Shown here one piece after another: positions 49,064-61,200 of a stretch of 64,000 nt of DNA. This stretch comes from Glossina fuscipes (taxonomy: Eukaryota > Arthropoda > Insecta > Diptera > Glossinidae), in the NCBI RefSeq assembly GCF_014805625.2, contig NW_023998417.1, forward strand, positions 9,659,780 to 9,723,779, given 5' to 3'. Under the pieces are notes generated by a model, which saw only the letters and a list, made by a program, of their open reading frames with translations, made no database searches and had not been told where the DNA came from. Made by a program: the position numbers and the translations under genes. Each line of letters starts with the position of its first letter. Positions within the stretch are counted from its first letter, which is position 1.

Positions 49064-49100
49064 TATATATATATACGCCATATATATATATATATATATA
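49064..49100. repeat. Interrupted (TA)n microsatellite
   Basis: Two TA arrays separated by CGCCA. Confidence 0.9.
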
Positions 49101-49801
49101 GCACTTATTCACCCACATTAACGTTTATTGCTGTTGTTGAGCCTACTATTACCGTTAATACTTACACTGATAAGACAAAAATCCACTCGTTCTTATCCGG
49201 CTGACTGTTTTTTTGTTTTTTTTTTTTTTTTGTTCATATTTCGATTTTACTGCATATGTTATACGTTCAGCTATAAACGATGGCGATGTTTTTGTAATCA
49301 CTACTGCGAAAACATTACATTCTCCATTTAAAATATAATGTAATTTATTTTCGCTTCTTTTGGTTAAGTAGATATTCCTCTTCAATAATTAAATGAGTAT
49401 TTATTTGCGTATTTGTGGTATAATACGGTTCATTGTAAGGAACACATTCATTTTGAGTTCACACCGTAGGTGTACGATTAGTACATATTATAAACGTCCG
49501 TTAGTAGCTAAAGCGAGCTTGAAGTAATACGTCAGACGGAGGGAGGGGGGAAAATGCGGCACCTACTAAAGTCAGAAAGAAGCGGAAACAACTCGAAAAT
49601 GTTATGAAACATTTGAGTCAATACCGTTCGGCGCATTAATAGGAACAAAGTCCATCACACCATTAGTGCTGCATAGGATGATCCTTGTTGATTAGCTTTC
49701 ATAGCCACCGAAGCATGCGGATGTCCAGCTGCAAAGTGACTTGTTTTACTTGCTTCAGACTTTGACGCCATCAACGAGGCGCCCATAGCAGCCATTAACA
49801 A

Positions 49802-49807
<6 letters not shown>

Positions 49808-49832
<25 letters not shown>
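49808..49832. repeat. Poly(T) tract
   Basis: Run of 25 T. Confidence 0.9.
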
Positions 49833-49833
<1 letters not shown>

Positions 49834-49929
49834 ATTATCTGACCAATTACTCAGGGAATGTCTCCTATTCATGTGACACGATGACGGTCAGAAGGGAATG
49901 AGGAAGGAGAAAATGATAGGTATAGATAT

Positions 49930-50085
49930 GGTTGGGTAGGTATAGGAACGAGTAAGTGCTATTTCTTCTCACTGCACTCACTACAACTGCGAGCATAGCA
50001 TAGCGAATCCGACCGCATTATGATTCGAATGTATGAACACAGACCGCGATAGTCGCGATTCTTAGCTATTCAACTGCTTATGCGA
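49930..50085 (-). repeat. tRNA-derived SINE-like repeat, family D copy 1
   Basis: The reverse complement contains GAATCGCGACTATC, then ACATTCGAATC (8 of 9 against the polymerase III B-box GTTCGAATC) and TCGCAGTTGTAGTGAGTG, then AATAGCACTTACT. The head matches 59020-59100 and the 3' body matches TCGCAGTTATAGTGAGCG and AATAACACTTATT at 59110-59155. The A-box side (AGTTGAATAGCTAAG) is eroded. The interpretation as a SINE rests on the tRNA-like head plus shared non-tRNA body. Confidence 0.55.
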
Positions 50086-50523
50086 ATCTGCACAGAGCAA
50101 TAGATAAAAAATATAGTCCTTAGTTAGATGAAGGCGTGGCTGAAGAACAAAAAAAGAAGCTCCCCTAAACTCCGTATACATAATTAATATCGAAGAAAAC
50201 GTGTTTGTGTTTACGTTAGTGGAGTAGTTAATCCGTATACCTAAACTATTCGGATATCAGGCGTCGTTTTTTTTTTTTTGTGAGGATCTCTAAGCAATAC
50301 CCTTAAATAAGTGAAGGAAATTTTTTCTTTACATTGTAGGCAAGGTCTTTCAATATTAGTTTGAGATACCAGTTGGTCAGAATAAACAATGTAAAGCAAA
50401 GTAAAAGAAAAACAGAAAATTTTCTAAAAAACTAGCATTCGTTGTATTATAGCTTTGACATTTCAAGCATGGTATAGGGGTTGACATTTATAGGTTTGAT
50501 CCATTCCTCTTTTACATATCAAA

Positions 50524-50559
<36 letters not shown>

Positions 50560-52930
50560 TTCAGATTTCTATTTCTTTGTTTAATTTCAGAAAATTTACT
50601 CTTAAAGTTCTTATTATACACAAGTATCCGGTCAAAAACTACACCACCATTATATTTATGCGTAGACTTGATAAATGATGGACCATGTTTTGATAGCTCC
50701 TTCATCTACAACGAACAACTTTACTTCTCGAATGTGTCGTCCGAAGGTAAGTACACCAGTAATCAAGTATATTAACACTCGTTTAGCAGTTGCAACAATA
50801 CAACTGTCTGTAGTTCACAACAAAACAATTTCTTAGTGTTAAATAAATTTTTATAAATATATGCTACCGTGCCCCACAAAGATACAAATGGCAAACAAAA
50901 AACTAGTAGCAGATGCCAATTTAGTTTAGAATCAACCACAAGAGACATTTAAAAAGCTCAGCACTGTATTATCAAGATATAAACAAGTATCGCTACACAA
51001 AATATATACACACATATATATATATATATGTAAAGTGAAGTGAAATGGACCTGAGGGATTTATATACATAAAATATGGGCAGGTTTGGAAGTGGGCTAAA
51101 ATGATTAAAGATTTTCTATAATAATAAAACAAGATATGTTCAGCAATGTTAGTTTAGTAGTCCACACCAGCAGGTAACTTCGTGAAGTAAAACTAATTCG
51201 AGAACAAAAAATAATCGTCCAGTTGCTGTGGTTGAAGTGCAAAGTTGAGACATGTTTGAATGTACATATATATATATATACAAAATAAATAACTGTATTA
51301 TATGATGTGCATAAGGATGCGAAAAAGAAAAAGGTCTCCTATCTAACTTTGTTACTTTTTGTTTTACCTCATAAAGAGTGTGACAAATTAAATTAATGCT
51401 ATGTTGAGAGTGTAATACGAAAAGTTATAATGCTTTGTTGTGGATTACTCATCATGTATGCTTGTGTATGTGTGTGTGTGTATGTTTGTACTTATTTCTA
51501 TGTACGTCTTTTAGTATAATTGTTTAATACCCTTGGAGACCCATAGAGCTTAATTAAGTGCAGTCGCAGGAACAGCAAAAAAGGCCACGAAGAAGAAGAA
51601 ATGAATGACAGGCGAAAGTTGAAAGAAAAAAATAAAACATTAGGATACTCCTGACCGAGAATTATTCATGGAGACTTTCAAAAATGTTAAAAGATACCTC
51701 ACGACCATTATCGAATTTCCAAAGATTCAACTGATCTTCAAATTTATTAAACTCTGGATTTTAGATTTCTCTCTCCTCATGGAGACTAGACTTTTAGCTA
51801 CAGATTAGTGTGTTCAGTAAATCAAGGGAATGCTCGCGCTTTGAATATTAATATAATAAACCTTTTTTTTTTTATTAGTTCCAGACAACTGTCGTTAACA
51901 TCTGACAAAAGTTTCCTATCATGCGGTTTCTCAAGCTCATATTCTACAGTGTCTTTTCTAGTTTATCCAAAATGTTGTTGACAACTTTATCGAGAAGAAG
52001 AATGCATATTAAGTTCTATTTAAGGAAAAAGAAAATTGCTTACGCAATCAAATTGAGCAATGACGTAATATCGGAAGTAAGTGTTTATATAGGGTGAATT
52101 ACGAATCATTTTCGAAAGACTACCAACCTCAACCACTGAGGAAGTCATGTACTAAACCAAGGATCATGTACTTAGCAATCGTCGACTGAGGCAATTGTCT
52201 TCTTTGTCTTCTCGCCTTATTTCAAAACAATTGAAAAAACTCGCATCCGATGATCGGAGATCTCGTTTGTCAGAGTAACAATGATCTGAACGGTATAGTT
52301 ATTAATGGTTGTGGGACATGGATTCAAGCTTACGATTCGCAAATAACTCATCCATCGAGATAGAGAGTTCCCGAAAATTTAAAAAATACATCAACACTAC
52401 AACAAAAGAACATCAAAAGTCGAGTATGCGCGAGTTTAAACCTAAATAAGTCCTGTTTTAAAACAATGTATTCACGACCTCTTGCATCGCCACGTGTTAT
52501 ATATTGTTCGTCAATTTGTTTTAACACAACTTAAACTAACGTCATTCCACAAGCAACTTGTTTACTTGATACGGTTCCGAGCAACTATTTCCTTTCCAGT
52601 CACATACTAGATCGATATTTTTAAGATTGATAGAAGAGGTTCCATTTTGTAAACTCGCAAACCGACTGTTTAAAAACACTTGTCAGATGTTAACCACAGT
52701 TATGGAAGCCAATTAAAGTTTATAGCGATATTTTACAAAAAATATTTCGTCTTATTTCTTATATAAACATAGTTTCCATAACAAGTTTACGCAGCAGGTC
52801 TCACTGAAGATGGTGAAGCCAAATTGTTATAACCCAAGTGTTGCCTAAGTATAGTATAATAAAGCATTAGTTTATGTTTCAGGCTAACAATCGATTGAAA
52901 TAATCAGCCTTTTCGTAATTAGTCTACCTT
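50085..52930. other. Non-coding sequence
   Basis: No gene supported. Poly(A)/TA compound tract at 50521-50560, TA near 51010-51030 and 51265-51281, and GT near 51465-51481. The 51540-52900 stretch lacks simple repeats and has no frame over 66 codons. Confidence 0.6.
50521..50560. repeat. Poly(A)-(TA)n compound tract
   Basis: About 11 A followed by about 14 TA units. Confidence 0.9.
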
Positions 52931-54278
52931 TCCCGGATTGCTTTCTCCTAGCTCAGCCTTTTCTTTTATATCGAATTCCAAAAGAAAGAAACATAATGCC
53001 CATAGATACCTTAAACTTCTACTTCTAAAACTTCGCATTCATGCAGCTGCGGCTTGTATTCGTTTCAAGGGTATTTGGAGATTCATTTTAAGTTATATAG
53101 GAAAAGTGATTCCGTCTTACCTACTTTTCATTTTTGTTGTTTTTTTTTTTTTTTTTTTGCAATTAATTCTTAATTTCCTTAAAAACCTCAAAATCTTTTA
53201 TCTTTTAATTCTGATCACCAACATTTAATTTCTTTAAAATACAACGAGGATAGTCGCATGTAAAAAGCACGAACGATTTACATACCGTTAAATCAACAAA
53301 CATTTAAAAATGCACAAAAGTACAAAATTAAATAGACACAGAAGCAAAGAAGTTATTCAGAAGAATGAAAAAGGAAAAAAAAAAAGAAGAAGAAGAAGAG
53401 GACGCCAAGAGGACCAAGAATTTGGAATTAAGCTACTACTTGTCGAAAGAAAGGGAAAACTTAAGCAATGTCTCTGAAGTAAGTTCTTTGCACGCTTCTT
53501 TTGCCTTCATTTTCGATGCATTTAACTTAAGTGACTCTTTAATCCCGGTAAGCATCTTAACGGCAAAAAAATACACAAAAAAAAACAACACCATACCACT
53601 CAAATTTATTACATTTATTCATCCTATCTGTGCTGTGCTGTGCTGGCTGCGTCACGAAAAAAGTTAGTGATGAAAACGTACCAAAATTGAATGTAACTTA
53701 GCTTGGCTTCATATTTTCTTCATTGTGTTTACCTTATTACGTGTGAGTGTGTGTATATGTGTATGTGTGGGGCCAAAGTAGCAAGCTCGGGATGTATGCG
53801 CCTCCTGGCTGCCGCTTCTTGGTTTCTTAAAGACAGACTCCATTACACGCCATCTTACTTTCCTTTTACCTCCTAATAATAAATACAACAAAACTTTAAC
53901 GTATATTTGCTTCATATTGCCTTCATTGCTCACACACTAGGTATGGTTGAGTTGTTCTTTGCTAGTGACTGTCATTCAGTTAGTTTTAAATACATTTCAT
54001 GCGCTTGTGAATCTCATTTCGTTTATGTATACGTTTGTAAGAGATATGTGCGCTTAGATATATGTATGTGGGTGTTTGTTTGTAAGTCCTTAAGGATATT
54101 TACTTCTTGAAAATATGTTTACTCGTGTTGTGCATATTTTAATTGTTACGTTACGTTTGTTTGGTTTGTTTTTTCCTCTTCTTCTAACAACCAAAAAATA
54201 TACTAACAGTATAGCAATCCGGGAGCAAAATGAACCCACATACCCCTATGAATGAGAATATTCTGCTCTACTGCAGAA

Positions 54279-54302
54279 CATACATACATACATACATACG
54301 TA

Positions 54303-54343
<41 letters not shown>
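54279..54343. repeat. (CATA)n followed by (TA)n
   Basis: Five CATA units then about 35 nt of TA. Confidence 0.9.
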
Positions 54344-54856
54344 AGTGTCTACTACTCTAAGGAATTTTCATTTAAATTTGTCTATTTTTTCCTCCTCTGA
54401 ATACTCTCATTCCCTCTTGTGTCTGTGTGTTCACGTTGTTGCTTCGTTTCTTGATTGCTGTCGGAAATCCGGTTTTTCTGCTGAGGTGTACAAAAATATT
54501 TATAAGTAACCGTAGTCGTGTAGTGTAGTACTACCAGCACATCAGCTTCGATGTTAGCAAGCAGCAGGATTTAAAAAAAAAAAAAATAAATAAATAAAAA
54601 AAAAATGAATTTCTTCTATTGTTGTTGGAGAAAGTACATTTTTAATTAAATTTATAATAAAACATGTGTAATTTTTGTGAAACGAAGTCGTCATATGTTT
54701 ACTTGTAATCATTTTCTTATTTATTCTATGTCTGTACATGTATGTATCCCTGTAAACACCGTTCGTGCACATTCACTTATGTAAATATGTGTTAGTTGGT
54801 TTTAATTTGTGTGAGTTATTATAATAATCTCGTATTACATTTCATGAATTTCTTGT

Positions 54857-54881
54857 ATATATATATATATATATATATATA
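54857..54881. repeat. (TA)n microsatellite
   Basis: About 12 TA units. Confidence 0.9.
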
Positions 54882-54899
54882 CTATCTTTAACTGACACT

Positions 54900-56340
54900 A
54901 GATGCAGATAAAGACAAGAATATAACGTCTTTTAAGTGTTTATTTTCAATTATGATTTATCTCTTGTTTAAAAGAAGACGACTATTTTTCACAAACTCAA
55001 GCTTAATTGCGTGGACAATTGAAAATATAAATTAATGATGTGTGCCACCGTATGTAACGTAAAACAATTTCCTTGTTTGACTGCTTTAGAATGGATCTTC
55101 GTCTGGATGCAAGCTGAACTGCCTTAAAATAAATACAGTATGAGATATATCAGGCCTTGAAAAAGACCTTTTTTAAAAGATTGATATGTCTTGACATCTT
55201 CTCTTGAACAGCCTTCATATGTACACTTTGTAAACAGAGTACCTGGAGGCAAAGATGCTATACGAGGCTCATGTCCCACTCTTCTAACAATTCTGTCGTA
55301 TGTTTTCTCTGATATATCGTAAAATTTTCTTATTCACCTTTGTGTTTGTTTTCCATTGCCAAGTAATATGGAGATTTTTATAGAAATTTTCTGTGAAATC
55401 CTCGTTTTATTTATTGCATCATGTTCTAATTGAATCGTTTGCAAACTTTCCAAAAGTATTTCGGGAACAATTTTAGAGAAAGGCTCTTAAAGGAGTTTTC
55501 CATATTGAAAAGAATTGGTTCAACAACACTTGAAGCAGGGAATAAAGGCAAGTAAAGGCAGTTCAATGTTAAGTAACTACAAATTGCGATTGAGAATTGC
55601 TCTTGCGCCTTACAAGAAAGGTGATCATACTGATTATGTGTTTGCTTCGTCTGTAAATGCATATGCATTTCTTGGAGTTGACAGTGCAACCACCTAACAA
55701 TAATGTGAGAATATTACGCTCACTAAAATTTAAGATAAATTCAGTAAATATTTTTCTGCCAAGAAAGTAATCTTGCTTTGTTATATTCAAGTACACTTTG
55801 CTGGGATACAAATACAGCAGAAGGCGATGAGTGTATTAGACAAATAGACCGTGAAGTAGTAGAAGAATCATTGAGTAGGGTACAGGAGACTAAGCACACC
55901 GAATTAAAAATATGATAAGTAAAGCATTATCTACTACATTTTGATTTTCCAATTTTTTCAAAAAAAATGTTGTTACGCAAAGTTGACGTCGCACGCTGAC
56001 GTAAGGAACACTTTTGTAAAAAAAAAAAGTTATAATAAATATCTACATGTGCCAAACACCCAAGAAATCATCAAATTTTTTAGAAATGCTGCACTATTTG
56101 CGATCTTAAGCCTTGCACGGATGTGTTCTTGTAGTACGGCTTGCCTTCCTAGCGGAGCGCCATCATCTGATACTAGTAACAGAAATTTTCCTTACTTGCT
56201 CTTTAGAGACAAAGTTCCTTTAACCGAATATCACAGCTATCACAAATAAAGCGTACGCCCTGAAGAGGGTCATAGAAAAGCTTGAAAGTTAGCGAAATTC
56301 CCGAATGACGTCACCAAACCTTAAGTAAATTATTATGATT
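54900..56340. other. Simple-repeat-poor block
   Basis: Contains the unassigned minus-strand frame 55124-55333. The other frames (55426-55811 minus, 55515-55697 plus, 55941-56249 plus) overlap and show no domain. Confidence 0.45.
55124..55333 (-). CDS. Unassigned 69-codon open frame without a start
   Basis: An open minus-strand frame from 55333 to a TAA at 55124-55126, preceded by TGA. It has no ATG, so it could only be an internal/terminal exon or a remnant of a mobile-element protein. The translation is compositionally protein-like and not driven by homopolymers: it contains YDISEKTYDRIVRRVGHEPR, then a PPGTLFTKC stretch and CSREDVKTYQSFKKG. I recognise no family. A 69-codon frame is within what chance gives at this base composition. 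Confidence 0.12.
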   Translation of the reverse strand: MRKFYDISEKTYDRIVRRVGHEPRIASLPPGTLFTKCTYEGCSREDVKTYQSFKKGLFQGLIYLILYLF

Positions 56341-56485
56341 ATAATTTAGCCAGAGAGCACTCTCGAAACCTAAAACCTTAAAGCACTAACTCCTAGTTTA
56401 TTGAAAACTCTACCGTACTTGAGATTTAAAATCACAACCATTGAATTGTTAATCGAGACCTTTTGCCTACTCGGCCACTTAGGTT
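56340..56485 (-). repeat. tRNA-derived SINE-like repeat, family D copy 2
   Basis: The reverse complement reads CCTAAGTGGCCGAGTAGGC, then AAAGGTCTCGATTAACAATT, then CAATGGTTGTG and AAATCTCAAGTACGGTAGAG. TGGCCGAGTAG (plus-strand 56467-56477) matches the polymerase III A-box consensus TRGYNNANNNG exactly. The B-box position (TTTTAAATC) is decayed. The block ending CGGTAGAGTTT is shared with copy 3. The non-tRNA body (TAGGAGTTAGTGCTTTAAG and beyond) is only loosely similar to the other copies. Confidence 0.55.
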
Positions 56486-57074
56486 AAAGTAGTAACAAAA
56501 TTCACAACTCACAGACGAGAATTCATTCATTTTCAAACACAATAAACTTTATTTATTAGCTTATCTGTAACCCGTATTCTACAATATACTTAGAAGGAAA
56601 ATGTGATCGCCAAAAACTTATGGATATCAAGCAAATTTTTGTTACGATCGTTTAAATATTCTTACAATTTGCTGGAACAATTATAATTTAGTTGACTTGT
56701 ATTCAGACTGTCACGTTCGGAATATTAAAACGATACAATATCAACGAATTAACTAAGACGTTACTTTTAACACTTAATACAGAAGAATTTAGTTTTCACA
56801 AAAGAACAAAAAACTCAAAGTTATAGCGGAAGAGAGTCAAGGACTTCTAAGGCACACATTCTATAAAGAGGTAAATACACAATTATACACAAATCTTAAG
56901 GAGGAATACGTAATGTAGTAAAGTAGTTATGATTGTGTTAGTAATATATTTTACTTTATCATTGTCATCGCAGAAGCTACCTATTCAGTCGATGATAACA
57001 TTACTGGATGTTGACATTGTTGGCAATGTCAACTATTGTATATATAATAAGCGTATGTTTAAGTGCGTGTATAT

Positions 57075-57122
57075 ACATATATATATATATATATTCACAC
57101 ATATATATATATTGTGTGTGTG
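57075..57122. repeat. (TA)n with adjoining (GT)n
   Basis: Two TA arrays separated by a short CACAC element, running into a short GT tract. Confidence 0.9.
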
Positions 57123-57950
57123 TATTTGATGTACTTCCTTCCCAACAAGTGGACAACTTTACAAAAAAATTTATAAAATGGACAAAAGATGGAAAACCGC
57201 AATGTATATTAAAAGCCAGACTGACGCATTGTTGCAATATTTTTACACAGCAAAATACGAAAGAAAGATAAAAAAAAAAAAAAAAAAAGTGAAGAAAAAT
57301 CTTAAAGATAAATAAAAAGCAAAAATCCATAAATTTGAAAACCTTCGAACCACATACGCACACATAAACATAATCAGAGTAAATGTAGCACACACAAGGA
57401 ACCGCAGCCGGTGTTTAAACGATGACCTTTTGAGTTGAGTGAATGTGCTTGAAGAGCAACGTCCCAAGTCGCAGCACGCAACCAAGCGAACAAACAAACT
57501 GATGATGAAAAACCTTTGTACAAATCAAAAAAAAAAAATATATATATATATATATAAAAAATATAACTAGCCATAGATGATAATGGTAAAAGGCATACTC
57601 TCACTCACACACGCATTCACGTATACATATAACAAGTAAATAGAAAACGGGCAGCATGTACTCGAATTGTTAAGACGACTTGGGGTCGTCTGAGCAAATA
57701 ATACAGAGACAGACACACACGCATACACATACATACACAGTTAGGTATGCATGCGAACCTGAACTGTGCGAAATTCCCCAAAATGAAACCAACTTTTAAT
57801 AGAGAATTTTTTTCAGACTTTGATGATTGAATGAAACTGTACTCCAGAGTTGTACAATGCAGGGATTTCTTGTTACCTACTTGCCGCCGTTCCTAGCGAT
57901 GGCTATGATGGCTTTAGAGCATATTTCTTTTCATATATGAACACACACAA

Positions 57951-57955
<5 letters not shown>

Positions 57956-57981
<26 letters not shown>
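57956..57981. repeat. (TA)n microsatellite
   Basis: About 26 nt of TA. Confidence 0.9.
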
Positions 57982-58274
57982 AGCTATTTTCATTATAAGT
58001 ACGAAAACAAACAAACCGAAAAAGCATAGTTTACTTTGGCCTCGGCTAGCGTATACGCTGACACACAATCTAATGCAGTATTTAATATAAATGTGTGGAC
58101 TTACATCTATATACATTTTATAATTTTCTTATATGTATATATGTGTGTATGCATTATAAGTGCTTATGAAGATAATGATGAAATTTAATGGTCAAACATA
58201 TGTCTAAGAGCGTCTAAGGTGTAGAGAGAGATGTAAATAAAAAGAAAATTTCAAAATGTGTTTATGACCACTTC

Positions 58275-58298
58275 TCTAGCTAGCTAGCTAGCTAGCTT
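58275..58298. repeat. (CTAG)n palindromic tetranucleotide repeat
   Basis: Five to six tandem TAGC/CTAG units; the unit is its own reverse complement. The only such array in the window. Confidence 0.9.
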
Positions 58299-58435
58299 TC
58301 GACATACAATACTTAATTCTATGAAATTTTCTATTTTTGTCGTTCTCTTTTTGGACGGAAAAAACTGAGTAAACTCTTTAATAATTTGTGCATGTGAAGC
58401 TTTTGCAAACATTCCGTTTTTGATTTAGATGATAT

Positions 58436-58458
58436 TTATATATATATATATATATATA
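58436..58458. repeat. (TA)n microsatellite
   Basis: About 11 TA units. Confidence 0.9.
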
Positions 58459-59019
58459 CATTACTCTTTCCGCCTGTCTTGCTTGAAATACGTTGAATGA
58501 AATGCATTAAAACTATTTGTTTACGCAAAGCTCATAACAATCCGTGCCGTTTGATTTATTCTCGTTCCTTCTAATATTTGAAAAATAATCGATAACACGT
58601 AAAACTTCATTCAGTTTAAGCAAATTTCCACTATTTACTTCCTAATAGAGAGGTAACACAGGACAACTCCATTTTGGGTATAGGTAACTTGGACATCAGA
58701 GCTTGTAGTATAGTATAAGTTTCAGTCGTTCACAAGCGCTCGCTCAGCGCATTTGATGAGAGAGAGAGAGAGAAAATGATGATGATAAATGGAAGTCACT
58801 TAGGTGTTTTACGTTTTTGCGTTTTTTCTTCTGTTGTTAAACGGACTAAACTAGAAAAAATGCAGCTGAGCCTACGGCAATGATTAAGTTCCCTTGCAGT
58901 GAAGAAGTAATAAGCTGTGAAGTAGTTAGAAACTGGTTTAGGAAATTTAATAGAAGAAATTGCTGTGCGATAAAACTCGCATATGTCCGTCCGTGTTCTG
59001 CAAAAGCAAGTGATCTTCA

Positions 59020-59160
59020 ACTTCGCATGAGTAGCCTAGTAGTTAAAAATCGCGACTATCAAGTCAGTGTCGTCGCCAAATCTCAATTGCGGTAGAGTTT
59101 ACTTTGGTCGCAGTTATAGTGAGCGCTCAGTCAGTAAAGACATAATAACACTTATTGAAG
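59020..59160 (+). repeat. tRNA-derived SINE-like repeat, family D copy 3
   Basis: Reads CATGAGTAGCCTAGTAGTT, then AAAAATCGCGACTATCAAG, TCAGTGTCGTCGCC, AAATCTCAATTGCGGTAGAG, then TCGCAGTTATAGTGAGCG and AATAACACTTATTG. AATCGCGACTATC (13 nt) is identical in copy 1; AAATCTCAA and CGGTAGAGTTT are shared with copy 2. The plus-strand frame 58880-59095 runs into this element and is therefore not a credible gene. Confidence 0.6.
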
Positions 59161-61200
59161 TACCCCAAAGGGAACTAGGCTGCGGTCGTGTCCTCTCTTT
59201 CTTCGCTTCGTTCTAACCACGAACGTGTTACACGAATTGGAGACTTCCCCGGAATGATTGATTCACAAAAAAAAATAAATAAATAAAAAAAGAAATTTGG
59301 ATGAGAGCCTTTCTCAAGATTGAAGGCTTTTCCCTAGACCTTTTCACTTTTGATTAGCAGTGATTCAGATCGATACAGTTATATTAATCATAACAGATCA
59401 ACGGTTCCGGGAGGATTATTGCGCCACGAACTTTCTCCAGCGAGGGCATCCGCAAGCTACCCAATAAGAGCAAAAGGACGATTTTTAAGCTTTGTAACAA
59501 GCCCTTTTTATTTAAATTTAAATTTTTTTACAAAATTTTGGGAGATTTTATTTACACGCCTAATAAATACTGTGTAAAATTTGCCATTTATGTTGGTACA
59601 GAATGCATTTACTTGATGAGGTTTCTAAATTGAGAACACGTCAGTTTTTTGTTGACTGATTGGCAGATTCTCAAGCTGGAGAATACAGACTTTCAAGTGA
59701 AGCATTCTTATTCAAGCAATTAAAAATCTGTCTTTTGTACTTAATCGTAGCGTCCGTTCCTCCTCATGTTTCTCTTCAAATTAAGACCATAGTTCACTTC
59801 GTGCTACCGAGTTCAGTTGAACCACGACGTAAAGATTTATAGCACGCCAATTGATTTGCTATCGGTTGCTAACTAAATCTGATAGATTTTCGTGTGAACA
59901 GATATATTTTGCCCCATCACGTTGCTGCCCTCGTCATTTGCATACTCATTGTAGTGTAGAAACAAAAGAAAATATCGTTCCATTACTATTGCAAGAAGTG
60001 AGATTGCTTTGTTGATTTGAAGCCAAGCTGTCCTGGTTAACCCATTCTTCTACTTGCTGTTAGATAGTATCTCCCCGACGCACAAAATTACTTTTACTCT
60101 TGTTTAAGTATTATTCAGAAAGCTTCATTCGAATGCGATTTTCATCCAACTTTAGCGAATGTGAGTCAATAGATCTGTCGTAACTATTTTATTAATTGAG
60201 TTCATATCATCGAAACCGATCAATCATCACAGCACTATTCCGCAATAAATCTATTCATTCCGCTATTAATGTATTCTTTGGACATTGTTGAACTTTCAGG
60301 ATCATCGGGAAACTCGCTTATATAACACCCGGTTTTCGAAAGATTCTTCGGAATCAGTCTAGCTTGTATTGAATCCGCGAAACCAACTACTTACTCTCTT
60401 TCGAAGAATTTTGATTGAATGCAATCATATTAAATTATTAAATTTAATCTGAAAAAATGTAAGACTACTCTGATGGGTGGTAAGTAAAAGTTGTGCAATT
60501 ACTTTTCTATACAAATTTTGAAGGTCGGAGCCGTCATTGAACAACGATATGACAGCCAAGTATATCTAAATACATTTCGTTCGAAACTTTAATCTAAAAT
60601 ATTCTTTCGGATCCTTACATAAGATATTGGCATTTGTTTCTAATACGTTAAGCATCGATCAATATACTCCAGGACCGACGCATAAACGCCCTATCTAACA
60701 GAAGACCCGACGTAATTTCGATCATTTCCTTAAGAATTACACTATCTCACATAAGAATTAGGGTTCGAAAAAGATGTTATATATAAATGAATCGGGCCCT
60801 AAGTCCATGACACTACAATGACAAAATTGCACTAAAATGCAAGCTGAAGCGCACTTAGATTTTCTTAGCAAAGCGTACCGAAGTCTTGAAATGTTTTATA
60901 TCATTCTTGGGGGACATTTTGTGGTTACCTGCAATTGAATTTTGCAAAAAAAAAAAGTATTTTCTTTCCCCGTACTCGCTGATCGACGTTATTAGATCTG
61001 AAAAATCGATCACGTAGCGATATTCAAGCAACGTTTCTGATACCTATAGCTTTTCTTTCATTTTCTAATCGCTTTAATATTTAGTTATGGCTAATATTGC
61101 TTTCACACCTTTGCCAAAAAGAAGAAGAAGAAGTCCTTAACTACTGTTTTTCTTCTTAGTAAGATGAATGTCTCTCGTCTGAGCAAAATATCGAAATCTA
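59160..61200. other. Simple-repeat-poor non-coding block
   Basis: No gene supported; the frames 59350-59577 and 59660-59842 have no domain. Texture resembles the other repeat-bearing blocks, but no second copy was found. Confidence 0.5.

Larger units (their letters stand above)
46914..49930. other. Non-coding block, microsatellite-rich, with hairpin and octamer cluster
   Basis: CAA (47480-47505), TA (47664-47687, 49064-49100), CATA (48724-48783) and poly(T) (49808-49832) arrays. A structured stretch lies at 48840-49020. No gene supported. Confidence 0.6.
52930..54900. other. Non-coding, microsatellite-rich block
   Basis: Poly(T) (53137-53158), AAG (53366-53400), CATA/TA (54279-54343), a poly(A)/TAAA tract (54571-54605) and TA (54857-54881). 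The frames 52938-53228 and 53365-53667 have no domain. Confidence 0.6.
56485..58850. other. Non-coding, microsatellite-rich block
   Basis: TA arrays (57075-57112, 57538-57556, 57956-57981, 58436-58458), poly(A) (57270-57288), a (CTAG)n array (58275-58298) and GA (58759-58775). No gene supported. Confidence 0.6.

Noticed and set aside
58880..59095. Frame containing NWFRKF, reminiscent of a mariner helix-turn-helix stretch
   Set aside because: The resemblance is six residues only, nothing downstream resembles a transposase, and the 3' half is the SINE-like family D copy 3.
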